64,000 nt of DNA from Actinokineospora terrae (lineage in GTDB: Bacteria > Actinomycetota > Actinomycetes > Mycobacteriales > Pseudonocardiaceae). Location: the NCBI RefSeq assembly GCF_900111175.1, contig NZ_FOGI01000002.1:567708-631707 (forward strand), given 5' to 3'. Below the pieces are notes generated by a model, which searched no databases, was not told the DNA's origin, and worked only from the letters and a program-made list of their open reading frames with translations. Made by a program: the position numbers and the translations under genes. Shown here piece after piece: positions 33,689-44,321 of the stretch; positions within the stretch are counted from its first letter, which is position 1, and each line of letters opens with the position of its first letter.

Positions 33689-35509
33689 CTAGAGGTACTG
33701 GCCCGTGTTCGTCGCGGTGTCTATCGCCCGCCCGGACTCCTGGTTCTTGCCGGTGACCAGTGTCCTTATGTAGACGATGCGCTCGCCCTTCTTGCCCGAG
33801 ATCCGCGCCCAGTCGTCGGGGTTGGTCGTGTTGGGCAGGTCCTCGTTCTCGGCGAACTCGTCCACAATGGCGTCGAGCAGGTGCTGCACCCGCAGGCCCG
33901 CCTGCCGGGTCTCCAACACGGACTTGATGGCCGCCTTCTTCGCCCGGTCCACGATGTTCTGGATCATCGCGCCGGAGTTGAAGTCGCGGAAGTACAGGAC
34001 TTCCTTGTCCCCGTTGGCGTAGGTGACCTCCAGGAAGCGGTTGTCCTCGGTCTCCTCGTACATCCGCTCCACGGTGTGCTGGATCATCGCGTCGATGCAC
34101 ACCCGCTTGTCGCCGCCGAACTCGGCGAGGTCGTCGGCGTGGATGGGCAGGTTGGTGGTGAGGTACTTGGAGAAGATGTCGCGCGCCGCCTCCGCGTCCG
34201 GCCGTTCGATCTTGATCTTCACGTCCAGCCTGCCCGGTCGCAGGATGGCCGGGTCGATCATGTCCTCCCGGTTGGACGCCCCGATGACGATGACGTTCTC
34301 CAGGCCCTCCACACCGTCGATCTCGCTGAGCAACTGCGGGACGATGGTGGTCTCCACATCGGAGGAGACACCGCTGCCGCGGGTGCGGAAGATCGAGTCC
34401 ATCTCGTCGAAGAACACGATCACCGGGGTGCCCTCGGACGCCTTCTCGCGCGCCCGCTGGAAGATCAGCCGGATGTGCCGCTCGGTCTCGCCGACGAACT
34501 TGTTGAGCAGCTCGGGACCCTTGATGTTGAGGAAGTACGACTTGGCGTCCTTGGGCGCGTGGTCCCCGCGCGCCGCGGCCACCTTCTTGGCCAGGGAGTT
34601 GGCCACCGCCTTGGCGATCAGCGTCTTGCCGCAGCCGGGCGGGCCGTAGAGCAGCACGCCCTTGGGCGGGCGCAGCTCGTACTCGGCGAACAGGTCCTTG
34701 TGCAGGAACGGCAGCTCCACCGCGTCGCGGATCTGCTCGATCTGCCGGAACAGGCCACCGATGTCGGTGTAGTCGACGTCGGGCACCTCCTCCAGGACCA
34801 GGTCCTCCACCTCGGCCTTGGGCACCCGCTCGTAGGCGTAGCCGGACTTGCCGTCCACCAGCAGCGAGTCACCCGCCTTGAGCGGCGCCTCGGTCAGCGG
34901 GTCGGCCAGCCACACCACGCGCTCCTCGTCGGCGTGCCCGACGACCAGCGCCCTGGTGGCGACCTCCTCGCCGTCGGCGACGAGCAGCTCGCGCAACGTG
35001 GACACCTCACCGGTGCGCTCGAAGCCGCCGCCCTCGACGACCGTGAGCGCCTCGTTGAGCCGAACCGACTGCCCGCGCCGCAGGGCGGCACCGTCCACCG
35101 CGGGCGACACCGACACCCGCATCCTGCGGCCCGCGGTGAACACGTCCACAGTGCCGTCGTCGTGGCCTACCAGGAACACGCCGTAGCCGCTGGGCGGTTG
35201 GGCGAGGCGGTCGACCTCTTCGCGCAGCGCTAGCAGCTGGCTCCTGGCCTCCCGCAACGTGTCGACCAGCTTGGTGTTCCGCTCGGTGAGCTGGTTCACC
35301 CGCTCGGTCGCCTCCGCGAGCCGCTGCTCGAGCAGCCGCGAATGCCGTGGCGATTCCGTCAGTTTCCGGCGAAGCAGAGCGACTTCCTCCTCGAGGAAGC
35401 GGATCTGCGCGGCTTCGGACACCTCGGGGCGCTCGCGCCCAGGGTCCACCACGCCTCCGTGCTCACCGTCGGCGTTCTCTGGCCGACTGCCGGGACGATC
35501 GTGCTGCAT
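33689..35509 (-). CDS. arc: Proteasome-activating AAA+ ATPase ARC/Mpa
   Basis: 606 residues. An N-terminal coiled coil (about 33-100) captures Pup; double OB-fold domains follow (about 105-240). The AAA+ domain has Walker A GPPGCGKT (289-296), Walker B VFFDEMD (365-371) and the arginine-finger region [11 protein letters not shown]. It ends in NTGQYL, the C-terminal motif that docks into PrcA pockets to open the 20S gate. ATG 35509 is fixed by GGAGGAGGT 6 nt upstream. Its promoter matches the PafBC-dependent type. It unfolds pupylated proteins and feeds them to PrcBA. Confidence 0.95.
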   Translation of the reverse strand: MQHDRPGSRPENADGEHGGVVDPGRERPEVSEAAQIRFLEEEVALLRRKLTESPRHSRLLEQRLAEATERVNQLTERNTKLVDTLREARSQLLALREEVDRLAQPPSGYGVFLVGHDDGTVDVFTAGRRMRVSVSPAVDGAALRRGQSVRLNEALTVVEGGGFERTGEVSTLRELLVADGEEVATRALVVGHADEERVVWLADPLTEAPLKAGDSLLVDGKSGYAYERVPKAEVEDLVLEEVPDVDYTDIGGLFRQIEQIRDAVELPFLHKDLFAEYELRPPKGVLLYGPPGCGKTLIAKAVANSLAKKVAAARGDHAPKDAKSYFLNIKGPELLNKFVGETERHIRLIFQRAREKASEGTPVIVFFDEMDSIFRTRGSGVSSDVETTIVPQLLSEIDGVEGLENVIVIGASNREDMIDPAILRPGRLDVKIKIERPDAEAARDIFSKYLTTNLPIHADDLAEFGGDKRVCIDAMIQHTVERMYEETEDNRFLEVTYANGDKEVLYFRDFNSGAMIQNIVDRAKKAAIKSVLETRQAGLRVQHLLDAIVDEFAENEDLPNTTNPDDWARISGKKGERIVYIRTLVTGKNQESGRAIDTATNTGQYL

Positions 35510-35539
35510 GTCGGCACCTCCTCCCGAACTCGTACCCCT

Positions 35540-35562
35540 ACGGTACCGGCGATCACCGACAA
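35540..35562 (-). promoter_or_regulatory. PafBC-type (RecA-NDp) promoter of arc
   Basis: On the minus strand TTGTCGGTG (35562-35554), 8 bp, TACCGT (35545-35540). This fits the RecA-NDp pattern TTGTCRGTG-N8-TAnnnT at every specified base. The predicted start, about 7 nt downstream, leaves a roughly 24-nt leader carrying the arc Shine-Dalgarno. The pattern is known to be recognised with PafBC in mycobacteria; both subunits are encoded in this window. Confidence 0.65.
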
Positions 35563-35885
35563 GGACAGAGCATCGACATGTCGGAACTTGCGTGTCACAC
35601 CCGCGTGACACTCGCTTGGCCGCACCCCGTCCGCCATCCCGGTACTCGCGGGAACCGGACGGGCGTCACCGTGCGTCCACGCGCTAGGCCGACCGCGCGG
35701 GTGTGAACCGGAGTGTCGCGTCAGCACGGCTGGTGTTACCAGACCCGGGTGGTGACCGGCGCGCGGGGGCGTCGGCAGCGGGTCCGCCTCGGCCACGGGC
35801 GGCGCCGTGACACGATCACCGGCACGATCGCCCGGTGGCGATCACTCCCAACCGCACACTCCACTCCCACGAGAGCCCGGGGACC
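35563..35885. other. Divergent intergenic region, arc / membrane protein gene
   Basis: A 323-bp stretch without a gene, between the arc promoter and the plus-strand gene at 35886. Besides the arc promoter at its edge I see GTGTCACACCCGCGTGACAC (about 35589-35608), an interrupted inverted repeat GTGTCAC/GTGACAC that may be an operator or stem, and no clear promoter for the right-hand gene. Confidence 0.4.
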
Positions 35886-36809
35886 ATGACCCAACCGCCG
35901 CGTGATCCGTTCGAAGGACAGCCACAGGAGCCCGGCCAGCAGCCTGACCAGGGCGGATACCAACAGGCGTTCCCCGGGCAGACCCAGTTCCTGCCCTCGG
36001 GCGCCTTCCCGGGCCAGGAGCCGGACCCGGTGCAGCCGCCGCAGGGCGAGACCCCGTACGGCGCGCACGACCCGTACCCGCCGCAGCCCGCGCACGGCCA
36101 GTACCCGCAGCCGGGCGCTCACTCTGCGCAACCTCCGGACCGGCAGCCGAACGTCCCACCATTCGGGCAGTTCGCGCCCGGTCAGCACGGCGCGGACCCC
36201 GCCGCGGGGCACCCGCAGTACCCGGCCGGTCAGGCGTACCCGGGCCAGCAGTACCCGAGCCAGCAACTGCCCGGCGAGCAGCACCCCGGGCAGCAGTACC
36301 CGGGCCAGCAGTTCCAGCAGGAGCAGTACCAGCAGGCGCCCTACGGCCAGGTCCCCCCTGCGGGTGGCTACCCGCGGCAGCCGGGCGGTTACCCGAACCC
36401 GTACGGCCAGACCTACGGCCCGCGGCGGCGCAACACCACGCCGTTGCTGCTCGCAGGCGGCGGCCTGCTGGTGATCGGCGTCGTCGTCACGCTGATCCTG
36501 GTGCTCAGCGGCGACGGGACCGGGTCGCCGCGCGGCACGACCGAGGCGTTCATCGCCGCGGTGAAGGACCGCGACGCCGAGGCCTTCAACAAGCTCATGT
36601 GCGACGAGGACGACAAGACCACCCAGAAGGAGATCGACGAGGACCGCGACGTCCAGATCACCGACACCTCGGTCACCAACGTCACCGAGAACGGCGACAC
36701 CGCGGTCGGCGAGTTCACCGCGTCCATCAGCGGCCGGGAGACCAAGATCCGGCTCCAGTTGCGCAAGCGCGGCGACGCCTGGTGCGTCGACCGGATCGGT
36801 CGCGGCTGA
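35886..36809 (+). CDS. Pro/Gln/Tyr-rich single-pass membrane protein
   Basis: 307 residues. A 180-residue cytoplasmic N-terminus of PYGQ/QQYPGQ-type repeats, then RRR and one membrane helix (about 193-218), then a compact extracytoplasmic domain of about 85 residues with cysteines in LMCDEDD and AWCVDR. The outer domain resembles the DUF4878/NTF2-like fold of actinobacterial 'low-complexity plus lumazine-binding-like' proteins (family assignment tentative). First of three consecutive genes with this plan. ATG 35886 is chosen over codon 35835 because the PQ-rich domain begins there. Confidence 0.7.
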   Translation: MTQPPRDPFEGQPQEPGQQPDQGGYQQAFPGQTQFLPSGAFPGQEPDPVQPPQGETPYGAHDPYPPQPAHGQYPQPGAHSAQPPDRQPNVPPFGQFAPGQHGADPAAGHPQYPAGQAYPGQQYPSQQLPGEQHPGQQYPGQQFQQEQYQQAPYGQVPPAGGYPRQPGGYPNPYGQTYGPRRRNTTPLLLAGGGLLVIGVVVTLILVLSGDGTGSPRGTTEAFIAAVKDRDAEAFNKLMCDEDDKTTQKEIDEDRDVQITDTSVTNVTENGDTAVGEFTASISGRETKIRLQLRKRGDAWCVDRIGRG

Positions 36810-37015
36810 GCCGTGCCCGGTTCGTCACCCGATCGTGGCCCGCGCCGGTGGTGGGGCGGGCCGGTCGGGCGCCTTGTGGCCAATACCATGGTGGCGCCGT
36901 CACGGGATACCGTCGGCGGTGGAACGCGGTGGCGGTCCCGACCGTCTACCTCCGCGTCGGCCGCAGGCGCGGCAGCCAACGGACAAGCGCAGTCCACCCG
37001 GAAGTCAGGACGACG

Positions 37016-37711
37016 ATGACCTACCCTCCGCAGCAGCCAGGGCCCTACGGCCAGCAGCCGCAGCAGCCCGGCGGCTACGGGAACCAGCCACCGCAGCCGG
37101 GGCAGCAGTACCCGCAGACCAGCCAGTTCCCGCAGCAGGGCGGCTACCAGGGGCTCGGCGGGTTCCCCGGCGGTGGCGGCCAGCCGCCCAAGCCGAACAA
37201 CACCGGCAAGATCGTCGCGATCGTGATCATCGCGGTGCTGGTGCTCGGCGGCGCCGGGGTCGGGGTGTACTTCCTCACCAAGGACGGCAAGAGCGACGCG
37301 GGCGGCGGTGGCGGCACCACCACCAGCGCGCCCAAGACCTCGACCAAGAAGTCGGCCACCGACGAGCCGACCACCACGACCAAGGCGGCGCCGGACACCT
37401 CCGGGCCGCAGGAGGTCGTGGACGACTACCTCAAGGCCTACGAGTCGAAGAGCTTCTCGTCGGTCACCGAGAGCGCCTGCGACGCCTACAAGGACAAGTA
37501 CGGCACCGACACCACCAAGCTGGAGACGGACTTGGCGCCGTTCGACATCACCGCGACCGCGAAGGGCGAGCCGACGGTGTCGGGCAACTCCGCGACCGCG
37601 GTCATCGACCTGGTGCTGAGCAAGGACGGGACGAGCAAGGACGCCAGCATCAAGATCAAGATCGTCAAGGAGACCGGCGAGTGGCGGTTCTGCGGCGAGG
37701 AGGCGGCCTGA
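37016..37711 (+). CDS. Pro/Gln/Tyr-rich single-pass membrane protein
   Basis: 231 residues, second of the tandem set. MTYPPQQPGPYGQQ starts a 60-residue PQG-rich tail. Then come a membrane helix (about 62-84), a Thr/Ser/Lys-rich stalk with TTTTK runs, and an outer domain with cysteines in SACDAY and RFCGEE. AGGA at 37007-37010 supports ATG 37016. The N-terminal 14 residues are identical to those of the next gene, evidence of duplication. A 206-bp gap separates it from the preceding gene. Confidence 0.72.
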   Translation: MTYPPQQPGPYGQQPQQPGGYGNQPPQPGQQYPQTSQFPQQGGYQGLGGFPGGGGQPPKPNNTGKIVAIVIIAVLVLGGAGVGVYFLTKDGKSDAGGGGGTTTSAPKTSTKKSATDEPTTTTKAAPDTSGPQEVVDDYLKAYESKSFSSVTESACDAYKDKYGTDTTKLETDLAPFDITATAKGEPTVSGNSATAVIDLVLSKDGTSKDASIKIKIVKETGEWRFCGEEAA

Positions 37712-37793
37712 CCGGGGCACCGACCGAGAACGCGCGAACCGACCGCAGACAGCCTGAGACCGCCCTTTCGCCAGCACGAGCCGGGGAACACTT

Positions 37794-38600
37794 ATGACCT
37801 ACCCACCGCAGCAGCCGGGACCCTACGGGCAGCAGCCCGACCCCTACGGCCAGCAACAGCCCTACCAGCACGACCCGTACGCCCAGCAGCAGCCGCAGCA
37901 GCCCCAGCAGTTCGGCCAGGACCCGTACGGCCAGCAGCCCCAGCAGGACCCCTACGGCCAGCAGCAGCAGCCGTACTACGGGCAGCAGCAGCCGCAGCAG
38001 TTCGGCCAGGACCCCTACGGCCAGCAGCAGCCCTACGGCGGCTACGGCCAGCCGGTGGGCGGCCCGCCGAAGAAGGGCAGCGGCAAGATCATCGCCATCG
38101 TGGTGATCGCCGTGCTCGTGCTCGGCGGCGGTGGCGTCGGCCTGTACTTCCTGCTCAAGAACGACAGCGGCAACTCGGCGTCGCCCGGGGGCGGTGGTGG
38201 TGAGACGACCTCCAGCACCACCACGACCAAGAAGGCGCCCAAGACCACCACCGACGACGAGACGACCACCACCAAGCGGCCGACCACCACGACCGCGGAC
38301 GGCGGCGGGACCGGCGGCGGTGGCGAGGACCTCAAGGCGGCTGGCGCGAAGTACGCCGACGCGGTGAACGCCAAGGACGAGGCGACCGCGAAGTCGCTGA
38401 CCTGCTCGGGCACCGACGCGGGCATCATGTACACCAGCGTCGCCCCCAACGGCGGCAAGGTGACCGTGGTGGGCGAGCCGGAGACCTACGGCGACAGCAA
38501 CGGCAAGGTCGACACCCAGGTGACGGTCATGGGCAGCGCGCCCATCGACTTCCCGATCGTGTTCGAGAAGAAGTCCAAGGGCTGGTGCGTGTCCCTGTAG
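37794..38600 (+). CDS. Pro/Gln/Tyr-rich single-pass membrane protein
   Basis: 268 residues, third of the set. It has DPYGQQQ-type repeats (about 1-92), one membrane helix (about 98-121), a very Thr-rich stalk (TTTTKK, TTTTKRP) and an outer domain ending KGWCVSL, with Cys pairing likely between SLTCSG and GWCVSL. The Thr-rich stalk may be O-mannosylated in actinobacteria; that is inference. A strong terminator follows at 38626. Confidence 0.74.
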   Translation: MTYPPQQPGPYGQQPDPYGQQQPYQHDPYAQQQPQQPQQFGQDPYGQQPQQDPYGQQQQPYYGQQQPQQFGQDPYGQQQPYGGYGQPVGGPPKKGSGKIIAIVVIAVLVLGGGGVGLYFLLKNDSGNSASPGGGGGETTSSTTTTKKAPKTTTDDETTTTKRPTTTTADGGGTGGGGEDLKAAGAKYADAVNAKDEATAKSLTCSGTDAGIMYTSVAPNGGKVTVVGEPETYGDSNGKVDTQVTVMGSAPIDFPIVFEKKSKGWCVSL

Positions 38601-38625
38601 GACCGTCCCCGGACAGGCAGGCGAA

Positions 38626-38655
38626 GAGGGCCGGTGGGGTTTCCCACCGGCCCTC
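38626..38655. terminator. Bidirectional hairpin between convergent genes
   Basis: Perfect 13-bp stem (38626-38638 with 38643-38655, loop GTTT), between the end of the membrane protein gene and the end of trmI, so it can serve both. Confidence 0.75.
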
Positions 38656-38664
38656 GCCATGTGC

Positions 38665-40712
<2,048 letters not shown>

Positions 40713-40719
40713 CTCACCC

Positions 40720-40725
40720 AGCCTA
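40720..40725 (-). promoter_or_regulatory. Leaderless-type -10 of the M50 protease gene
   Basis: TAGGCT on the minus strand, 7 nt before GTG 40712. It decides between the two candidate starts. Confidence 0.4.
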
Positions 40726-41097
40726 TCCGCCTCCATGTAGGACAGGGGTGATCCCCACCGGGTGGCTGGTTGTCCACAGGGCGGCTGATTGCTCTGGCTG
40801 GTTTGTCGGTGCATCTCGGTAGGCTGTATATCGGGGGCTGCTTTGGGCGGTTTGATCTTGAGCTGGGGGTGGCGGCTCTCGGTCTCGCCTGCGGCGTCGA
40901 CGGAACCGCCTCGCCTTCGGCATTGGCCGGGACGCGAGTTTCGAGCTGTGCTCGATGCGGCGAACTTGCTTTGCGCGGGGCCCCGACAGCACCCGTGGCA
41001 GGACCGCAAAGCAGGGGCCGAAGAGCATGGCCCTGTCCGCGAACGACGCTACGGGCACTGCTCCCCCACACAAAACAAGTCCGCCCCATCGAGCAGG
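40726..41097. other. Long intergenic region without a convincing gene
   Basis: 372 bp before the 27-bp repeats. Reading frames exist on both strands but have no domain character or ribosome sites. GCTTTGCG (40968-40975) and CGCAAAGC (41005-41012) form 8-bp inverted arms around a GGGGCCCC palindrome (40977-40984), so a structured RNA or terminator is possible. Otherwise I see nothing definable. Confidence 0.4.
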
Positions 41098-41255
41098 GTT
41101 GGCACCAGCGACTCCGAGGAGCGTTGTTCGGCCAACGCCTGTGAGGGGCGTGTTGGGGCCAACGTCTGAGAAGGGCGCTTTCGGGCCATCGCCTGCGAGG
41201 GGGGCGTTGGGCCAATGCCTGTGAGGGCGCGTTGGGGCCAACGTCTGTGAGGGCC
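41098..41255. repeat. Tandem 27-bp repeats containing a GTTGGGGCCAAC palindrome
   Basis: Units start at about 41098 (degenerate), 41123, 41150, 41177, 41204 and 41229, with period 27 bp (one of 25). The best units read GCGTTGGGGCCAAC then GTCTGTGAGGG, holding a 12-bp palindrome. Spacing is head-to-tail without unique spacers, so this is a minisatellite, not CRISPR. Confidence 0.75.
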
Positions 41256-41326
41256 GGGTGGAGATGGGCGTTCGTGGGGGCCGGTGGGCTCGGCTGGGCA
41301 CCGGCGCGCAGTGCGGTGTCTAGGAC

Positions 41327-41348
41327 TGTCGGTGGTCAACACTAGGGT
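41327..41348 (+). promoter_or_regulatory. PafBC-type (RecA-NDp) promoter of the RecB-like nuclease gene
   Basis: TGTCGGTG (41327-41334), 8 bp, TAGGGT (41343-41348). It fits TTGTCRGTG-N8-TAnnnT except that the weakly conserved first T is C. The ATG at 41357 is 8 nt after the -10, so the mRNA would be leaderless. Confidence 0.6.
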
Positions 41349-41356
41349 TGGCGGTC

Positions 41357-42283
41357 ATGGCGACGGACACTGAGCCCATTCCGGTCCAGGCGGCCGAGGT
41401 CACTGCGGAGCCGAAGGACACAGCGGAGCGGCCCGGGCGTGGGTCGGGCAGGCGCAGGCCTGCGCTGTCGCCCTCCCGGGCGGGTGACTTCAAGCAGTGC
41501 CCCCTGCTCTACCGGTTCCGCGCCGTAGATCGGCTGCCCGAGACGCCCACCAAGGCCCAGGTTCGCGGCACGGTCGTGCACGCCGTCCTGGAGCGGCTCT
41601 ATGCCCTTCCCGCTGCCGAGCGGGTGCCTGACACCGCGCGGGGCTTGCTCTCGCCGACCTGGGACGAGTTGCTGGCGGAGCAGCCCGGGCTTGGTGAGAT
41701 CTTCGCCGAGGGTGAGGATCCCGGAGAGTGGCTGGCCTCGGCGGAGGGGTTGATCGACGGGTACTTCGAGTTGGAGGACCCGCGGCGGTTGCAGCCGGAC
41801 GCGTGTGAGCTGTTGGTGGAGACCGAGTTGCCCTCGGGGGTGTTGCTGCGCGGGTACATCGACCGGCTGGACGTGGCGCCGACCGGGGAGATCCGGGTGG
41901 TGGACTACAAGACCGGGGCTGCGCCGAGGGAGATCGGGGAGGCCAAGGCGCTGTTCCAGATGAAGTTCTACGCGTTGGCCGTGTGGCGGTTGCGCGGTGA
42001 GGTGCCCCGGCAGCTGCGGCTGATGTACCTGGCCGACCGGCAGTCGCTGGCCTACACCCCGGACGAGGCCGAGCTGGCGCGGTTCGAGCGGACGCTGGAC
42101 GCGATCTGGGCGGCGATCCTGCGCGCGGGTCGCACCGGGGACTTCCGGCCGAACAAGAGCAAGCTCTGCGGGTGGTGCTCGCACCAGGCGCACTGCCCGG
42201 AGTTCGGCGGCACCCCGCCGGAGTACCCCGGTTGGCCCGAGCCCGACCCCGGCGAGGAGTCGGCGCTGGACCGGGCCGACTAG
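41357..42283 (+). CDS. RecB-family exonuclease with predicted 4Fe-4S cluster
   Basis: 308 residues, a stand-alone PD-(D/E)XK nuclease of the Cas4/RecB/AddB-tail type. Active-site pieces: [15 protein letters not shown] and VVDYKTG (about 195-201; D and K). One cysteine near the N-terminus ([11 protein letters not shown]) and three at the C-terminus ([10 protein letters not shown]) match the Fe-S cluster ligands of such nucleases. The orthologue in M. tuberculosis is the neighbour of trmI (Rv2119). Role: DNA end processing or repair, in line with its damage-type promoter. ATG 41357 is preferred over the upstream TTG at 41348, which lies in the -10 region. Confidence 0.88.
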   Translation: MATDTEPIPVQAAEVTAEPKDTAERPGRGSGRRRPALSPSRAGDFKQCPLLYRFRAVDRLPETPTKAQVRGTVVHAVLERLYALPAAERVPDTARGLLSPTWDELLAEQPGLGEIFAEGEDPGEWLASAEGLIDGYFELEDPRRLQPDACELLVETELPSGVLLRGYIDRLDVAPTGEIRVVDYKTGAAPREIGEAKALFQMKFYALAVWRLRGEVPRQLRLMYLADRQSLAYTPDEAELARFERTLDAIWAAILRAGRTGDFRPNKSKLCGWCSHQAHCPEFGGTPPEYPGWPEPDPGEESALDRAD

Positions 42284-42543
42284 AGGTACTTGTAGACGTC
42301 GTCGAGGGTGAGGCCGCGGCCGACCATCAGGACCTGGACGCGGTAGAGCAGCTGGGAGATCTCCTCGGCCAGTTCCGCGTCGGACTGGTACTCGGCGGCG
42401 ATCCACACCTCGCCCGCCTCCTCGAGGACCTTCTTGCCCTGGGCGTGCACGCCGTCGTCGAGCGCGCGGACCGTGCCGGAGCCCTCCGGCCTGGTCGTGG
42501 CGCGGTCGGTGAGCTCGGCGAACAGCTGGTCGAAGGTCTTCAC
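42280..42543 (-). CDS. hisE: Phosphoribosyl-ATP pyrophosphatase HisE
   Basis: 87 residues, the normal size of stand-alone HisE. It is an all-alpha NTP-PPase fold with [14 protein letters not shown] (about 39-52; Glu residues bind Mg) and [16 protein letters not shown]. It catalyses step two of histidine synthesis. It is coupled to the HAD gene by GTGA overlap and its stop overlaps the convergent RecB-like gene by 4 bp. hisG, usually the next gene in actinobacteria, is not in this window. Confidence 0.92.
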   Translation of the reverse strand: MKTFDQLFAELTDRATTRPEGSGTVRALDDGVHAQGKKVLEEAGEVWIAAEYQSDAELAEEISQLLYRVQVLMVGRGLTLDDVYKYL

Positions 42544-43277
42544 GCCGGACGATCCTGCCACCCGGCACCCGCCGGGGCGACACCACCTCGCCCCGCGGCC
42601 ACGACCGCCCGCAGCACGTCGGCGTCCAGGCCGACCAGGGAGGCGCGCGGCACCCGGCGCGGCCCGTCCGGTACCGGGACCTCGCAGGGCACGACCAGCA
42701 CGACGCAGCCTGCGGCGACGGCCGAGGTGGTGCCGGTCGGGGAGTCCTCGACGGCCAGGCAGGCGGCCGGGTCGACGCCGAGCAGGGCGGCCGCGCGCAG
42801 GTACGGGTCCGGCAGCGGCTTGTTGCGGCCCGCGACCTCGTCGCCGCAGACGGTGACGTCGAAGTGCTCGCGGCCGAGGGTGTCGAGCGCCACCTCGGTC
42901 AGCTCGCGCTCGGTGGAGGTGACCAGGGCGACCGGCAGCCCGGTGGCCCGCACCGCGCGCAACGCCTCCGGCGCGCCGGGCCGGAAGGCCAGCCTGGTCG
43001 CGAACAGCTCCCGCATGCGGGCGTTGATCCAGCCCATGGCCTCGCGGATGTCGGCCTCGGTGGGCACCACGCCGATGCCGCCGAAGAGCAGCCCCATGCT
43101 GGTGGGGACGTTGCTGCCGACCATCGCGGCCCTGGTGTCTGCGGCCAACGGGGTGCCCAGCTTCAGCGAGTACTCGCGCAGCGGGATGTCCCACAGCTTC
43201 TCGGAGTCGAGCAGGGTGCCGTCCATGTCCCACAGGACCGCGGCGGGCAGGCCATCCACTGTGGACGGTCCGGTCAC
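42540..43277 (-). CDS. HAD-superfamily phosphatase (beta-phosphoglucomutase-like)
   Basis: 245 residues. HAD motif I is [11 protein letters not shown] (about 16-26; nucleophile and acid Asp), motif II VTSTE (about 119-123), motif III Lys in RNKPLPDP and motif [13 protein letters not shown]. The small helical cap marks a subfamily acting on sugar phosphates or similar. It lies immediately upstream of hisE with GTGA overlap, an arrangement also seen in other actinobacteria. Function in the histidine pathway is not shown. Confidence 0.85.
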   Translation of the reverse strand: MTGPSTVDGLPAAVLWDMDGTLLDSEKLWDIPLREYSLKLGTPLAADTRAAMVGSNVPTSMGLLFGGIGVVPTEADIREAMGWINARMRELFATRLAFRPGAPEALRAVRATGLPVALVTSTERELTEVALDTLGREHFDVTVCGDEVAGRNKPLPDPYLRAAALLGVDPAACLAVEDSPTGTTSAVAAGCVVLVVPCEVPVPDGPRRVPRASLVGLDADVLRAVVAAGRGGVAPAGAGWQDRPA

Positions 43278-43400
43278 TGGCGTGCTCCACTCGTGCGACG
43301 TCGCGGCGCGCCGGGCGGCGGCCCGGGTCCGGCCGCGGCGTCGCGGCGCTCCCTCAGCCTACGATCTCCGCCGCCGACCCCCTAGCCGTAGGCTTGCCGG

Positions 43401-44321
43401 GTGACCGACCCGGACCACCAGCAGATGGCGCCCGACCGCGAGCCGACGGCGCGGCAGGAACTCGTCGACCCCGTGCTGGTCGCGGCGTTCGAGGGCTGGA
43501 ACGACGCGGGCGACGCGGCCAGCACCGCGATCGAGCACCTGCAGCTGACCTGGGACGCGAGCCCGCTGCTGGAGATCGACCCGGACGACTACTACGACTT
43601 CCAGGTGACCAGGCCGACCGTGCGCATGGTGGACGGTGTCACGCGGAGGGTGGAGTGGCCCACGACCCGGCTGTACCTGTGCAGGCCGCCGGGGTCCAAC
43701 CGGGACGTCGTGCTGGTGCACGGCATCGAGCCGAACATGCGGTGGCGCAAGTTCTGCGCGGAGCTGCTCGGCCACATCGAGGAGCTCAACATCACCACGG
43801 TGGTGACGCTGGGCGCGCTGCTGGCCGACACCCCGCACACCCGCCCGGTCCCGGTGACCGGCACCGCCTACGACGCGACCTCGGCGGCCCGCTTCGGCCT
43901 GGAGCGCTCGCGCTACGAGGGCCCGACCGGGATCGTCGGGGTGCTGCAGGACGCCTGCGTGCGGGCCGGGGTGCCCGCGATCTCGATCTGGGCGGCGGTG
44001 CCGCACTACGTGTCGCAGCCGCCCTCGCCCAAGGCGACGCTGGCGCTGCTGCACCGGGTCGAGGAGGTGCTGGACGTGGAGGTGCCGCTGGGCACGCTGC
44101 CCGACCAGGCCGAGGAGTGGCAGCAGACGGTCAGCGAGATGGCCGAGGAGGACGAGGACGTGCGCAACTACGTGCGCGCCCTCGAGGAGCGCGGCGACGC
44201 GGAGGACACCCTCAACGAGACCAGCGGTGACGTGATCGCCGCCGAGTTCGAGCGGTACCTGCGCAGGCGCAGGCCCGGTCCCGGCCGCGGCGGGTCAGGT
44301 CCCGGGCCGACCGGGGTGTGA
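43401..44321 (+). CDS. PAC2-family protein
   Basis: 306 residues of the PAC2 (proteasome assembly chaperone 2-like) family. It has AAFEGWNDAGDAAS (about 28-41), VLVHGIEPNMRW (about 104-115), TLGALLADTPHTRP and the C-terminal acidic helical part. The bacterial function is unknown; despite the name, an assembly role for the proteasome has not been established in bacteria. TAGGCT at 43389-43394 lies 6 nt before GTG 43401 (leaderless). It is coupled by GTGA overlap to the MFS gene. Confidence 0.87.
   Translation: MTDPDHQQMAPDREPTARQELVDPVLVAAFEGWNDAGDAASTAIEHLQLTWDASPLLEIDPDDYYDFQVTRPTVRMVDGVTRRVEWPTTRLYLCRPPGSNRDVVLVHGIEPNMRWRKFCAELLGHIEELNITTVVTLGALLADTPHTRPVPVTGTAYDATSAARFGLERSRYEGPTGIVGVLQDACVRAGVPAISIWAAVPHYVSQPPSPKATLALLHRVEEVLDVEVPLGTLPDQAEEWQQTVSEMAEEDEDVRNYVRALEERGDAEDTLNETSGDVIAAEFERYLRRRRPGPGRGGSGPGPTGV

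Noticed and set aside
41098..41255. CRISPR-like or coding repeat (9-residue periodic frames on both strands)
   Set aside because: No spacers; the frames have no start signals or domain character, and the palindrome suggests a DNA- or RNA-level role.
40737..41356. Proteins of 68-190 residues predicted on both strands
   Set aside because: No ribosome sites, repeats dominate and composition is low-complexity; treated as non-coding.
43401..44321. PAC2 protein as a bacterial proteasome assembly chaperone
   Set aside because: The family name derives from eukaryotic PAC2; nearness to proteasome genes is suggestive, but no sequence evidence supports this role in bacteria.
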